Shown here piece by piece: positions 8,281-17,382 of a stretch of DNA of 64,000 nt. Under the pieces are notes generated by a model that did not search any database, was not told where the DNA came from, and saw nothing but the letters and a program-made list of their open reading frames with translations. Source of the stretch: Pseudomonas sp. M47T1. GTDB taxonomy: Bacteria > Pseudomonadota > Gammaproteobacteria > Pseudomonadales > Pseudomonadaceae. Numbering within the stretch: position 1 is the first letter of the stretch; each line of letters opens with the position of its first letter. The stretch is taken from assembly GCF_000263855.1 (NCBI RefSeq), contig NZ_AJWX01000014.1, forward strand, positions 1-64,000, given 5' to 3'. The translations under genes and the position numbers were made by a program.

Positions 8281-9167
8281 TGCGGTTGCTCCAGTAATTT
8301 GAGACCCACCCAGTAGCGGGCGAATTGGTAGGCACAACGGCCGTTGCGGTTGCCTCGGCCGGTTGCCCAGCGCGCGGCCAGGATGTCCAGCTCCTCGGTC
8401 CGCTGCCAGACGAGGCCGGCCTGGGCGGCAAAGTGGCCAACCCAGTGCTCGACCACGTCGAGAAAATGCTCCTGGTTGAACGGGTAGAACGACAGCCACA
8501 GGCCGAAACGATCCGACAGCGCAATCTTGTCCTCCACCGCCTCGCTGGGGTGGATCTCGCCATCGATGTTCTGCCAGTGAGCGTTGTCACTCTCCTTCTC
8601 CGGCACCAGGTGCCGGCGGTTGGACGTGGCGTACAGCAGCACATTGTCTGGCGCCGACTCCAGCGAGCCGTCCAGCACACTTTTCAGGATACGGTAATCG
8701 CCCTCCCCTGACTCGAACGACAAATCGTCGCAGAACAGCACGAAGCGCTGGGGCAAGTGCATCAGTTGCTCCACCACTCGCGCAAGGTCCGCCAGGTGAT
8801 CACGCTCGATCTCGATCAGGCGCAAGCCCTGCCCGGCATGTTCGGCCAGCAAGGCGCGCACCAGCGACGACTTGCCCGTGCCCCGCGAGCCCCACAGTAG
8901 CGCATGGTTGGCCGGCAGCCCCTGGAGAAACTGGCGAGTGTTGGCGCCCAGTTGGTCACGCTGGCGGTCCACACCGATCAGGTCGGTCAAGCGGGTGTCC
9001 AGGCTGACTTGCAACGGCATCAAATAGCCACTGCGCCCGTCGCGCTGCCACCGCGCCGCCAGGCACTGGGCCCAGTCGATGTGCGGGCGGATGGCCGGCA
9101 ACAGGGGTTCCAGACGCGCCAGCACCGACTCGGCACGCTGCAGAAAAGCATCCAATCGCGAGTCCAT
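8277..9167 (-). CDS. DUF815-type P-loop ATPase
   Basis: This is a 296-residue AAA-type ATPase of unknown role. Walker A is LLWGSRGTGKSSLVRALL (about residues 95-112 of the chosen frame), Walker B is RFVLFCDDLSFE, and a sensor-like stretch reads DNVLLYATSNRRHL. The end (WATGRGNRNGRCAYQFARYWVG) is typical of DUF815. I chose ATG 9167 because AAGGAG lies six bases upstream; a codon at 9185 is also in frame. Its stop overlaps the msrC start, so the two form an operon. No membrane segment or nuclease motif is seen. Confidence 0.88.
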   Translation of the reverse strand: MDSRLDAFLQRAESVLARLEPLLPAIRPHIDWAQCLAARWQRDGRSGYLMPLQVSLDTRLTDLIGVDRQRDQLGANTRQFLQGLPANHALLWGSRGTGKSSLVRALLAEHAGQGLRLIEIERDHLADLARVVEQLMHLPQRFVLFCDDLSFESGEGDYRILKSVLDGSLESAPDNVLLYATSNRRHLVPEKESDNAHWQNIDGEIHPSEAVEDKIALSDRFGLWLSFYPFNQEHFLDVVEHWVGHFAAQAGLVWQRTEELDILAARWATGRGNRNGRCAYQFARYWVGLKLLEQPQ

Positions 9168-9301
9168 GACTTCTCCTTTTGGCAATTCACAGTAAAAGCC
9201 GCCGACGCGCTGTCGATATAGTCACATGACACCGCCGATCAGGACGCCACATCAGCTATGCTTGCCCAGCGCGCACGGAACGAAACATTGGCCCGGACTA
9301 T

Positions 9302-11623
9302 ATGGATATAAAGTTTACCCATCGACTGTCGTACAAACAGGCTCGACTGACAGTAGTGGTCGGCTTCATCATCGGGACATTGCTCAGCATTGTGCAGATC
9401 GGCATCGATTATGCCAGCGTTGACGAGGCCATCAACCGCGAGATGGTTTCGCTGCTCGAGATCAGTCACAACCCGGCATCGCGTGTGGCCTACAACATTG
9501 ACAGCGAGTTGGCCAAGGAGCTCACCGCCGGGCTGCTGCATTCCGAGGCCATTGTCGGCGCACGCCTGTCCGACAACAACGGCAGTGTGCTGGCCGACGT
9601 CAGCCGTCCGCGCACAGAAAGCCGCTACCGCTTCATCAGCGACTTCCTGTTCGGTGAACGGCGCACCTACGACGACCCACTGTTCCTCAGCCATATGCCC
9701 AGCGAGCGCTTGGGCACGCTGCACCTGGACGTCGACACACTGGCCTTTGGCATGCGTTTCCTGCGCCGCGCCGAGATCACCCTGTTTTCCGGTTTCCTGC
9801 GCAGCCTGCTGCTGGCCGCGATCATGCTGGGGATGTTCTACACCATGCTGACCAAACCGCTGGTGCGGGTCATCAGCGCGCTGAGCAATTCCAACCCCCA
9901 CGCGGCCAAACCGACCAGGCTGGACTACCCGCCCGGTCACGAACATGACGAGATTGGCGTGCTGGTGCGCGCGGCCAACCAGCAGTTCGTCAGCATGAGC
10001 ACCGAAATCCAGCAGCGCCGCACCGCCGAAAACCGCCTTACCGACTACCTGGGCGAACTGGAAAACATTGTCTCGGCGCGCACCACCGAGCTCAAGGCCA
10101 GCAACATCCGCCTGAGCCTGTCCAACGAAGAGCTGGAAAATGCCCGGCGCACCGCCCTGGACATGGCCCAGGCGCGCGCCGCGTTCCTGGCCAACATGAG
10201 CCACGAGATCCGTACCCCGCTCAACGGGCTGCTGGGCATGATCGCGCTGTCGCTGGACAGCCCGCTGACGGCCGAACAGCGCCAGCAACTGTCCATTGCC
10301 CACGACTCGGGCAAGGTGCTGGTCGAATTGCTCAACGATATTCTCGACCTGTCCAAGTTCGATGCCGGGCAACTGGAGCTCGAGCGCATACCGTTCGACC
10401 TGGGCGCACTGGTGGAAGACACCGCCAACCTGCTGTCGCAGAACGCCGCTCCCAGCGTGGAACTGGCCTGCCTGATCAACCCAAGCTTCCCGTCGATGGT
10501 ACTGGGCGACCCTACCCGCGTGCGGCAAATCGTCAGCAACCTGCTGTCCAACGCCCTCAAGTTCACCCGTTTCGGCCGTGTCGACGTGCGCCTCAGCACC
10601 TACCCCGGCGGGGTTAGCATTGAAGTGTGCGACACCGGCATCGGCATCGCCCAGGAAGCCCAGGTCAAGATTTTCCAGCCATTCACCCAGGCCGGCGCCG
10701 GCATTACCCGCCAGTTTGGTGGCACCGGCCTGGGCCTGGCCCTGACCAACAACCTGTGCGAGGCCATGCAGGGGCGCCTGAGCATCAGCTCCGAAGCCGG
10801 CTTCGGCAGCCGCTTCAGCGCCGACCTGCCGCTGCCCACCCACACCCCGGCCATTGCGCCGGCGCCGCTCAAGGGCAAGGTCATTGCCATCAGCCCGGCC
10901 AGCAGCGGCCTGGCCGAATTGCTGGAAAGCCTGCTGCCCGACTGGGGGCTGGATTACCAGCGCTTGAGCACCGACGCCCCGCTGGAAGGGCTGAACCCCG
11001 ACCTGCTTATCACCGACTGCCTGGACTGCCTGTTCGGCCTGCGCCCGGCCATCAGCGCACCGATCCTGCTGGTAACCGCCTACGGCAACTTCCTGCCAAC
11101 CGAACAGGCCACGGCGCTCAGCCCACTGCAACAACAGGCTCGCCCCCTCGCCCGCAATGCCTTGTACCAGACCCTGCGACGCACCCTGCTGGGCGACGAG
11201 CCCAGTCATCAGCAGGCACTGGAGCGTGGCGAATCACCCCACCGGCGGGCGCGGATCCTGTTGGTGGAGGACAACCCGGTCAACCAGTTGGTGGCCAAGG
11301 GCATGCTCAGCAAGCTGGGGTGCGAGGTCACGGTGGCCGCCCACGGTGGCGAGGCCCTGGCCGCACTGGAAGACAAGGAATACGACCTGGTGCTGATGGA
11401 CTGCAACATGCCGGTCATGGACGGCTACGAGGCCAGCCGGCGTATTCGCCAGAGCGGCCGCTGGCCGCAATTGCCCATCGTTGCCCTGACCGCCAACGCC
11501 ATGCCCGAGGAACGCGAGCGTTGCCGGGCGGCGGGCATGAGCGATTACCTGGCCAAGCCCTTCCGGCGCGAAGAGCTGATCACCCTGATCGACCACTGGA
11601 TACCGCTTAATCTCGCGCCGTAA
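9302..11623 (+). CDS. sagS: Hybrid sensor histidine kinase SagS
   Basis: This inner-membrane hybrid kinase has 773 residues. Transmembrane helices lie at about 16-37 and 163-183 with a periplasmic sensing domain between them. A HAMP-like linker follows, then HisKA with the phospho-His in NMSHEIRTPLNG (His301), HATPase_c (N box NLLSNALKFT, G boxes DTGIGI and GGTGLGLAL), a short degenerate receiver-like stretch (about 525-620) and a C-terminal receiver with DLVLMDCNMPVMDG (Asp700). There is no Hpt domain. In P. aeruginosa SagS (PA2824) passes phosphate to HptB and steers surface attachment and drug tolerance. Order beside ospR supports this assignment; the signal is not known to me. Confidence 0.88.
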   Translation: MDIKFTHRLSYKQARLTVVVGFIIGTLLSIVQIGIDYASVDEAINREMVSLLEISHNPASRVAYNIDSELAKELTAGLLHSEAIVGARLSDNNGSVLADVSRPRTESRYRFISDFLFGERRTYDDPLFLSHMPSERLGTLHLDVDTLAFGMRFLRRAEITLFSGFLRSLLLAAIMLGMFYTMLTKPLVRVISALSNSNPHAAKPTRLDYPPGHEHDEIGVLVRAANQQFVSMSTEIQQRRTAENRLTDYLGELENIVSARTTELKASNIRLSLSNEELENARRTALDMAQARAAFLANMSHEIRTPLNGLLGMIALSLDSPLTAEQRQQLSIAHDSGKVLVELLNDILDLSKFDAGQLELERIPFDLGALVEDTANLLSQNAAPSVELACLINPSFPSMVLGDPTRVRQIVSNLLSNALKFTRFGRVDVRLSTYPGGVSIEVCDTGIGIAQEAQVKIFQPFTQAGAGITRQFGGTGLGLALTNNLCEAMQGRLSISSEAGFGSRFSADLPLPTHTPAIAPAPLKGKVIAISPASSGLAELLESLLPDWGLDYQRLSTDAPLEGLNPDLLITDCLDCLFGLRPAISAPILLVTAYGNFLPTEQATALSPLQQQARPLARNALYQTLRRTLLGDEPSHQQALERGESPHRRARILLVEDNPVNQLVAKGMLSKLGCEVTVAAHGGEALAALEDKEYDLVLMDCNMPVMDGYEASRRIRQSGRWPQLPIVALTANAMPEERERCRAAGMSDYLAKPFRREELITLIDHWIPLNLAP

Positions 11624-12053
11624 GTTGCCCCAGCAAATGCTCCAGCCCTTGCTGCAAGGGCTGGAGCTGGTTGAGGTCAATACCACTGGCGCAAATCAGC
11701 CGCTCGCGCAACTGCGCAGCCTGCTCACGCAACGCCCGGCCTTCGGGGCTCAGGCTCACGTGCACTTCACGCTCGTCGTGCAAGGCGCGGCGGCGCACCA
11801 CCAGGCCCATCTGTTCGATGCGCTTGAGCAGTGGCGTCAGGGTGCCCGAGTCCAGCATCAGTCGCTCGCCCAAGGCCTTGACGGTGGGCTGCTCGGGCGC
11901 CGTCACCTGCCACTCCCACAACACCAGCATCGCCAGGTACTGCGGGTAGGTCAGGCCCAGCGCGTCGAGCATCGGCTTATAGCCGCGGGTCACCGCCCGT
12001 GAAGCGGCGTACAGCTTGAAACACAGCTGGTCGTCCAGCAACAGGCCGGTCAT
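11607..12053 (-). CDS. ospR: MarR-family peroxide-sensing repressor OspR
   Basis: This 148-residue winged-helix repressor belongs to the OhrR/OspR group. The peroxidatic cysteine lies in LLLDDQLCFKLYAASR (Cys11) and a second cysteine at 121 (LICASGI) could resolve it; their spacing of 110 agrees with OspR of P. aeruginosa. The recognition helix region reads GERLMLDSGTLTPLLKRIE. It is co-transcribed with glutathione peroxidase: start ATG 12053 overlaps that gene's stop. Its 3' end overlaps the 3' end of sagS by 17 bases (convergent). A palindrome upstream of the operon (12572-12586) is its probable operator, making the operon self-regulated. Confidence 0.9.
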   Translation of the reverse strand: MTGLLLDDQLCFKLYAASRAVTRGYKPMLDALGLTYPQYLAMLVLWEWQVTAPEQPTVKALGERLMLDSGTLTPLLKRIEQMGLVVRRRALHDEREVHVSLSPEGRALREQAAQLRERLICASGIDLNQLQPLQQGLEHLLGQLTARD

Positions 12054-12535
12054 TTGAGCAACGCTGCAATCTCGCTGTCCAGCGCCTGGGGTTTGGTGGT
12101 GGGGCCAAAGCGCTTGACCAGCTTGCCGTCCTTGCCGATGAGGAACTTGGTGAAGTTCCACTTGATGCCCTGGGAGCCCAGCAGGCCCGGCGCACGTTTC
12201 TTCAACTGCACGAACAGCGGGTGAGCCTCGGCGCCGTTGACGTCAATCTTCTTGAACAGTGGAAAGGTCACGCCGAAATTGAGCTCGCAGAACTGCGAGA
12301 TCTCGCCCTCGTTACCCGGCTCCTGATGGCCGAACTGGTTGCAGGGGAAGCCCAGCACCACCAGCCCCTGGTCCTTGTAGTCCTGCCACAGTTTCTCCAG
12401 GCCCTTGTATTGGGGCGTGAAGCCGCACTTGCTGGCGGTATTGACCACCAGGATGGCCTTGCCCTCGAAGTCGGCCAGGGTCTTCTGCTGGCCGGTGATG
12501 GTGGTGCAGGGAATATTCAGCAACGCGTCGCTCAT
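12050..12535 (-). CDS. Glutathione peroxidase (Cys type)
   Basis: This is a 161-residue thiol peroxidase that reduces hydrogen peroxide and organic peroxides. The active-site Cys37 is in NTASKCGFTPQY; the partner residues are in the FPCNQFGHQEPG loop (Gln) and WNFTKFLI (Trp, Asn). It is the cysteine rather than the selenocysteine form, as in most bacteria. GGAGG stands upstream of ATG 12535. It is first in an operon with ospR, with a four-base overlap, and its promoter region carries the palindrome that OspR probably binds. It corresponds to PA2826. Confidence 0.93.
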   Translation of the reverse strand: MSDALLNIPCTTITGQQKTLADFEGKAILVVNTASKCGFTPQYKGLEKLWQDYKDQGLVVLGFPCNQFGHQEPGNEGEISQFCELNFGVTFPLFKKIDVNGAEAHPLFVQLKKRAPGLLGSQGIKWNFTKFLIGKDGKLVKRFGPTTKPQALDSEIAALLK

Positions 12536-12571
12536 GGCAGGTCCTCCGTGGGATGAAGGATAACCATAGCG

Positions 12572-12586
12572 TGCAATTGAATTGCA
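12572..12586. promoter_or_regulatory. Candidate OspR/OhrR-type operator
   Basis: TGCAATTGAATTGCA is a perfect 7-1-7 inverted repeat 36 bases before the glutathione peroxidase start. It resembles the TACAATT-AATTGTA operators known for OhrR proteins. An AT-rich stretch next to it (TACAATCTAATAAA) supplies likely promoter elements on the minus strand. Confidence 0.7.
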
Positions 12587-12620
12587 TACAATCTAATAAA
12601 CCATTTTACCCACGCACTTT

Positions 12621-12707
12621 GTGGGAGTGGGCCCTGCCCGCGAAAAGCACACAGCGCCCTAACTACATCACGCGGTGTCTATTTCGCGGGCAGAGCCCGC
12701 CCCACGC
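12621..12707. repeat. REPIN, type B
   Basis: Inverted halves GTGGGAGTGGGCCCTGCCCG and CGGGCAGAGCCCGCCCCAC with the shared TTTCGCGGGC core flank a short middle. This is a different REP family from the element at 7519. It lies between glutathione peroxidase and msrB. Confidence 0.75.
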
Positions 12708-12723
12708 CAATTGGACGCAGGAA

Positions 12724-13128
12724 TCACGCTCCCTCGGCGCGCGGCACCAGGTTCAGGCACACCGAATTGATGCAATAGCGCAGGCCGGTGGGCGGCGGAC
12801 CATCGGGGAACACGTGGCCCAGGTGCGCGTCGCACTGGGCGCAGGTCACTTCGGTACGGATCATGCCGTGGCTGACGTCGCGAATCTCGACCATGGCATG
12901 GTCTTCGATCGGCGCGTAAAAGCTCGGCCAGCCGCAACCGGAATCGAACTTGCTGGTCGAATCGAACAGTGCGGCATTACAGCACACGCAGTGATACACC
13001 CCGTCGGTCTTGGTGCTGTTGTACTTGCCCGTGAAGGGGCGTTCGGTGGCCTTGAGGCGGCAGACGTTGTATTGCTCGGGGTCGAGCATCGCCTTCCATT
13101 CATCCTCGGTCTTGGTGAACTGGGTCAT
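12724..13128 (-). CDS. msrB: Peptide methionine-(R)-sulfoxide reductase MsrB
   Basis: This enzyme repairs R-methionine sulfoxide in proteins. The protein has 134 residues. Two zinc-binding CxxC pairs are seen (Cys47/Cys50 in HCVCC, Cys96/Cys99 in CAQC) and the catalytic Cys119 lies in [11 protein letters not shown]. The substrate-pocket motif GCGWPSF is intact. Start ATG 13128 has GAGGTAA upstream. It is divergent from alaA, with a 167-base shared promoter region. It fits the oxidative-repair theme of this block. Confidence 0.95.
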   Translation of the reverse strand: MTQFTKTEDEWKAMLDPEQYNVCRLKATERPFTGKYNSTKTDGVYHCVCCNAALFDSTSKFDSGCGWPSFYAPIEDHAMVEIRDVSHGMIRTEVTCAQCDAHLGHVFPDGPPPTGLRYCINSVCLNLVPRAEGA

Positions 13129-13295
13129 CGGGTTACCTCGGCAGCTTAAAAACCCCGATCTGTACCTTTTCCGGTGATCGGGTGGCACGTATGATTGCGC
13201 CTTGTTCAGACCCCAGTCTGTCACCCACGCCAGGCGCATTCAATTTCATTTTCACCGCGCCATCTCGCGGCACTTTTTTTCCTTGGGACTCCATC

Positions 13296-14507
13296 ATGCA
13301 GGTCAGCAAATCGAACAAGCTCGCCAACGTCTGCTATGACATTCGCGGGCCAGTGCTCAAGCACGCCAAACGCCTGGAAGAGGAAGGCCATCGCATCCTC
13401 AAGCTGAACATCGGCAACCCGGCGCCCTTTGGCTTCGAAGCGCCGGAGGAAATCCTTCAGGACGTGATCCGCAACCTGCCCACCGCCCAGGGCTACAGCG
13501 ACTCCAAGGGCCTGTTCAGCGCCCGCAAGGCGGTGATGCAGTACTACCAGCAAAAGCAGGTGGAAGGTGTCGGCATCGAAGACATCTACCTGGGCAACGG
13601 CGTCTCCGAGCTGATCGTGATGGCGCTGCAGGCCTTGCTGAACAACGGTGACGAGGTGCTGGTACCGGCGCCCGACTACCCGCTGTGGACCGCCTCGGTG
13701 AGCCTGGCAGGCGGCCATGCCGTGCACTACCTGTGCGACGAGCAGGCCAACTGGTGGCCCGACCTGGACGACATCAAGGCCAAGATCACCCCCAACACCA
13801 AGGCCATGGTGATCATCAACCCGAACAACCCCACCGGCGCCGTGTACTCGAAAGAAGTGCTGCTGGGCATGCTGGAAATCGCTCGCCAGCACAACCTGGT
13901 GGTGTTCTCCGACGAGATCTACGACAAGATCCTCTACGACGACGCCGTGCACGTGTGCACCGCTTCCCTGGCGCCCGACCTGCTGTGCCTGACCTTCAAC
14001 GGCCTGTCCAAGTCCTACCGCGTGGCCGGGTTCCGTTCGGGCTGGATCGCCATCTCCGGGCCCAAGCACAACGCCAGCAGCTACATCGAAGGCATCGACA
14101 TCCTGGCCAACATGCGCCTGTGTGCCAACGTACCGAGCCAGCACGCCATCCAGACTGCCCTGGGCGGCTACCAGAGCATCAATGACCTGGTGCTGCCCAA
14201 CGGCCGCCTGCTGGAGCAGCGCAACCGCACCTGGGAATTGCTCAACGACATCCCCGGCGTCAGTTGCGTGAAGCCCATGGGCGCCCTGTACGCCTTCCCG
14301 CGCATCGACCCCAAGGTCTGCCCGATCCACAACGACGAGAAGTTCGTGCTCGACCTGCTGCTGTCGGAAAAGCTGCTGGTGGTGCAAGGCACGGCGTTCA
14401 ACTGGCCGTGGCCCGACCACTTCCGTGTAGTGACGCTGCCGCGGGTGGATGACCTGGAACAGGCCATCGGCCGTATTGGCGGCTTCCTGAAGAACTACAA
14501 GCAGTAA
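13296..14507 (+). CDS. alaA: Glutamate-pyruvate aminotransferase AlaA
   Basis: This PLP-dependent class I aminotransferase makes alanine from pyruvate and glutamate. It has 403 residues. The PLP lysine is Lys239 in NGLSKSYRVAGFRSGW; the PLP contacts NPNNPTGAVY, SDEIYDKI and the C-terminal FRVVTLP arginine region are present. Start ATG 13296 (MQVSKSNKLANVCYDIRG) fits E. coli AlaA (405 residues); an upstream in-frame start at 13182 would add unrelated sequence. It is followed by a hairpin at 14521-14554. Confidence 0.92.
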   Translation: MQVSKSNKLANVCYDIRGPVLKHAKRLEEEGHRILKLNIGNPAPFGFEAPEEILQDVIRNLPTAQGYSDSKGLFSARKAVMQYYQQKQVEGVGIEDIYLGNGVSELIVMALQALLNNGDEVLVPAPDYPLWTASVSLAGGHAVHYLCDEQANWWPDLDDIKAKITPNTKAMVIINPNNPTGAVYSKEVLLGMLEIARQHNLVVFSDEIYDKILYDDAVHVCTASLAPDLLCLTFNGLSKSYRVAGFRSGWIAISGPKHNASSYIEGIDILANMRLCANVPSQHAIQTALGGYQSINDLVLPNGRLLEQRNRTWELLNDIPGVSCVKPMGALYAFPRIDPKVCPIHNDEKFVLDLLLSEKLLVVQGTAFNWPWPDHFRVVTLPRVDDLEQAIGRIGGFLKNYKQ

Positions 14508-14520
14508 TCGCGTCCTGCCT

Positions 14521-14554
14521 ATGTGGGAGCTGGCGTGCCAGCTCCCACATAGGC
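14521..14554. repeat. REP-like hairpin, possible terminator of alaA
   Basis: ATGTGGGAGCTGGC and GCCAGCTCCCACAT form a 14-base perfect stem. It is a single REP hairpin of a common Pseudomonas type; there is no clear T tract. Confidence 0.7.
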
Positions 14555-14674
14555 AGTTGCCTGCTACATGTCTGGTAACACTTCTCTAAACAACCACTGA
14601 TCCCGCCACCCCACGGCGGCAGCGCTCTGCTGTCTAGAATCATGGTTGTGACACTTTTTGAAATAGTCGCTTTG

Positions 14675-14702
14675 TTGAATCACCGGTGCCAGCCCCTTAT
14701 AT
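14675..14702 (+). promoter_or_regulatory. Candidate sigma-32 (heat-shock) promoter of htpX
   Basis: TTGAAT at 14675-14680 and CCCCTTATAT at 14693-14702 stand 13 bases apart counted from TTGAA. They resemble the sigma-32 consensus CTTGAA and CCCCATNT. The start codon of htpX is 45 bases downstream. Confidence 0.65.
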
Positions 14703-14747
14703 ACCGGACAACGCGACAATTTCTTCTGTGAGGAGTACGTAACAACC

Positions 14748-15635
14748 ATGATGCGAATCTTGCTGTTTCTAGCCACCAACCTGGCGGTTGTGCTGATTGC
14801 CAGCATTACCCTGAGCCTTTTCGGCTTCAACGGGTTCATGGCGGCCAACGGCGTGGATCTGAACCTCAACCAGCTGCTGATCTTCTGCGCCGTCTTCGGC
14901 TTCGCCGGCTCGCTGTTCTCGCTGTTCATCTCCAAGTGGATGGCGAAGATGAGCACCAGCACGCAAATCATCAGCCAGCCGCGCACCCGCCACGAGCAGT
15001 GGCTGCTGGCAACCGTTGAACAACTGTCCCGCGACGCGGGCATCAAAATGCCGGAAGTGGGCATCTTCCCGGCCTACGAGGCCAACGCCTTCGCCACCGG
15101 CTGGAACAAGAACGACGCCCTGGTGGCTGTCAGCCAAGGGCTGCTGGAGCGCTTCTCGCCCGACGAGGTGAAAGCGGTACTGGCTCACGAGATCGGTCAC
15201 GTGGCCAACGGCGACATGGTGACACTGGCGCTGGTGCAGGGCGTGGTGAACACCTTCGTGATGTTCTTCGCGCGCATCATCGGCAACTTTGTCGACAAGG
15301 TGATCTTCAAGAACGAAGAAGGCCAGGGCATGGCGTATTACATCGCGACCATAGTCGCCGAACTGGTACTGGGCATCCTGGCCAGCATCATCGTCATGTG
15401 GTTCTCGCGCAAACGTGAATTCCGCGCCGATGAAGCTGGCGCCCGCCTGGCCGGCACCGGCGCCATGATCAGCGCGCTGCAGCGCCTGCGCTCTGAACAA
15501 GGCGTGCCGGTGCACATGCCCGACACCCTGACCGCGTTCGGCATCAATGGCAGTCTCAAGCACGGCCTGGCTGGCCTGCTGATGAGCCACCCGCCGCTGG
15601 AAGACCGCATCGAGGCCCTGCGCCGCCGCGGCTGA
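14748..15635 (+). CDS. htpX: Membrane zinc metalloprotease HtpX
   Basis: HtpX is an inner-membrane M48 protease that degrades misfolded membrane proteins. It has 295 residues (E. coli 293). Two N-terminal transmembrane helices (about 4-22 and 38-56) precede the cytoplasmic domain with the zinc motif HEIGH (147-151); two more hydrophobic helices follow (about 158-178 and 195-215), then [10 protein letters not shown] with the third zinc ligand. GAGGAGTACG lies upstream of tandem ATG codons at 14748 and 14751. A sigma-32-like promoter precedes it, in keeping with heat-shock control. Confidence 0.95.
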   Translation: MMRILLFLATNLAVVLIASITLSLFGFNGFMAANGVDLNLNQLLIFCAVFGFAGSLFSLFISKWMAKMSTSTQIISQPRTRHEQWLLATVEQLSRDAGIKMPEVGIFPAYEANAFATGWNKNDALVAVSQGLLERFSPDEVKAVLAHEIGHVANGDMVTLALVQGVVNTFVMFFARIIGNFVDKVIFKNEEGQGMAYYIATIVAELVLGILASIIVMWFSRKREFRADEAGARLAGTGAMISALQRLRSEQGVPVHMPDTLTAFGINGSLKHGLAGLLMSHPPLEDRIEALRRRG

Positions 15636-15638
15636 TCC

Positions 15639-15704
15639 ATGGGGGGGCTGGTTTGCCAGTGAGCGTTCAATCCGAACAGCTCGCTGGCAAGCCAGGCACC
15701 ACAG
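15639..15704. repeat. REP-like imperfect palindrome
   Basis: GGCTGGTTTGCCAGTGAGC is followed by the inverted partner GCTCGCTGGCAAGCCAGGC. It lies between convergent htpX and tpm and could fold in both transcripts. Confidence 0.6.
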
Positions 15705-15705
15705 T

Positions 15706-16353
15706 TTAGCGTTTCAGGCGGTAGGCGCGCTCGTGCAGGCGCTTGGCGCCAGCGCTGACGAACTTGCCGCCCTTGTCGAGAATGTCTCGGCACTCCACCT
15801 CTTCAACCTGCCATCCGGCACCCCACAACGCCCTCACCTCTTGATCCGGCACCGAAAACGGCGGCCCCGGCAGCACGTCCTGGTCGTAATCCAGGGTCAC
15901 CAGCAAACCAACGCACCCTGCCGGCAGAATGGCTGCAAGGTGCTGCACATACCGCTCACGCATCTCCGGCGGCAAGGCAATCAACGCCGCACGGTCATAC
16001 AATGCCGTGCACCCCGCCACGTCATCTGCGTTCAACGCAAAGAAATCGCCACACCACAGCTCGAGGTCGCCCGCCGAGTAGCAGGTGAAGTCGCCCCGCC
16101 TGACAATCTCGGGCTGCAGTCCCTGCTCGGCAAAGAAAGCCTCCACGGCTTGCGGCGCCAGCTCGACACCCAGCACCCGCATCCCCCGCCCCGCCAACCA
16201 GGCAAGGTCCAGGCTTTTGCCGCACAACGGCACCAGCACCCTGGCGTGCTGCGCCAGCAGTGGCCAATGGCGCTGCAAGTATGGATTGACCGCCGCCTGA
16301 TGAAACCCGATCTGGTTGCGCTGCCAGCGCTCCCGCCAAAAATCAGCCTGCAT
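15706..16353 (-). CDS. tpm: Thiopurine S-methyltransferase
   Basis: This SAM-dependent methyltransferase acts on thiopurines and, in Pseudomonas, on selenium and tellurium oxyanions. It has 215 residues. The N-terminus [19 protein letters not shown] is diagnostic for the family. The SAM-binding segment reads [20 protein letters not shown] with the following acidic [12 protein letters not shown]; the region [21 protein letters not shown] is the characteristic motif. I start at ATG 16353, which has a run of G upstream; GTG two codons before is the alternative. It matches PA2832. Confidence 0.93.
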   Translation of the reverse strand: MQADFWRERWQRNQIGFHQAAVNPYLQRHWPLLAQHARVLVPLCGKSLDLAWLAGRGMRVLGVELAPQAVEAFFAEQGLQPEIVRRGDFTCYSAGDLELWCGDFFALNADDVAGCTALYDRAALIALPPEMRERYVQHLAAILPAGCVGLLVTLDYDQDVLPGPPFSVPDQEVRALWGAGWQVEEVECRDILDKGGKFVSAGAKRLHERAYRLKR

Positions 16354-16457
16354 GAACACCCCCCGAAAATATCGATCAAATAGCCCTAAAACTTATATTA
16401 GATTTAGATCATTCACTGACCGAAGATAATCCCATCTCAACACTCAGGACATCAATC

Positions 16458-17225
16458 ATGCTTCCCAGCCTGTTTATCTCCCACGGCTCGCCCATGCTTG
16501 CCCTGGAACCCGGTGCCAGCGGCCCGGCGCTGGCCAGGCTGGCGGCCGAGCTGCCACGCCCCAAGGCGATCGTGCTGGTGTCGGCGCACTGGGAAAGCCG
16601 CGAGTTGCTGGTGGCCAGCAGCCCCGCCCCGGATACCTGGCATGACTTCGGCGGCTTCCCTGCCGCGCTGTTTGCCGTGCAATACCCGGCACCCGGCAAC
16701 CCGGCCCTGGCGGCCGAGGTTGCCCAGCGCCTGGGCGACGCCGGGCTGCCGGCGCGCCTGGATCCACAACGGCCCTTCGACCATGGCGCCTGGGTACCCC
16801 TGTCGCTCATGTACCCCAATGCCGACATCCCCGTGGTGCAGGTTTCGCTGCCCAGCCGGCTCGGGCCTGAGCTGCAACACCAAGTGGGCCAGGCGCTGGC
16901 GGGGTTGCGTGAGCAAGGCATCCTGCTGATCGGTTCGGGCAGCATCACCCACAACCTGCGCGAGTTGGACTGGCATGCGGGCCCTGAACACGCCACGCCG
17001 TGGGCACTGGCGTTTCGTGACTGGATGATCGAAAAGCTGGAAGCCAATGACCAGCAAGCACTGTTCGACTATCGCCAGCAGGCGCCGTTTGCGGTGAAGA
17101 ACCACCCCAGCGATGAACATTTGCTGCCGCTGTACTTCGCCCGCGGTGCAGGCGATGCGTTCAGCCTGGCCCATGCAGGCTGGACGCTGGGCGCGCTGGG
17201 CATGGACATTTATCGCTTCGACTGA
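16458..17225 (+). CDS. DODA-family extradiol ring-cleavage dioxygenase (YgiD-like)
   Basis: This 255-residue protein belongs to the class III extradiol dioxygenases that open catechol-type rings, related to 4,5-DOPA dioxygenase. Metal-binding histidines are visible at the N-terminus (LFISHGSPMLAL) and in VSAHWESRE, plus PFDHGAWVPLSLMYP and the later HNLRELDWH and KNHPSDEHLLPLYFA. Length is normal. It stands alone and is convergent with deaD, sharing the bidirectional terminator at 17325-17356. The natural substrate in bacteria is uncertain. Confidence 0.9.
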   Translation: MLPSLFISHGSPMLALEPGASGPALARLAAELPRPKAIVLVSAHWESRELLVASSPAPDTWHDFGGFPAALFAVQYPAPGNPALAAEVAQRLGDAGLPARLDPQRPFDHGAWVPLSLMYPNADIPVVQVSLPSRLGPELQHQVGQALAGLREQGILLIGSGSITHNLRELDWHAGPEHATPWALAFRDWMIEKLEANDQQALFDYRQQAPFAVKNHPSDEHLLPLYFARGAGDAFSLAHAGWTLGALGMDIYRFD

Positions 17226-17324
17226 ACACCGTCGCGACCTGCCTGACACACCTGCAGGACCTGCGCGGGGCGCACGCTCACACAAGACAGTTGCCGCTCT
17301 GCCCACGACATAGATCCCAGGCAA

Positions 17325-17356
17325 AAAAAATCCCCGGCACCAGGCCGGGGATTTTT
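17325..17356. terminator. Bidirectional terminator
   Basis: AAAAATCCCCGGC/GCCGGGGATTTTT encloses a short ACCAG-type loop. A tracts and T tracts on both sides serve the dioxygenase gene and the convergent deaD. Confidence 0.9.
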
Positions 17357-17382
17357 CATTTCAGATCAGCCGCAAGGCAGGA

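Noticed and set aside
9239..11209. A 656-codon open frame antisense to sagS
   Set aside because: It shows Gln/Ala/Gly-rich shadow sequence and no domain, while the sense frame encodes a full hybrid kinase.
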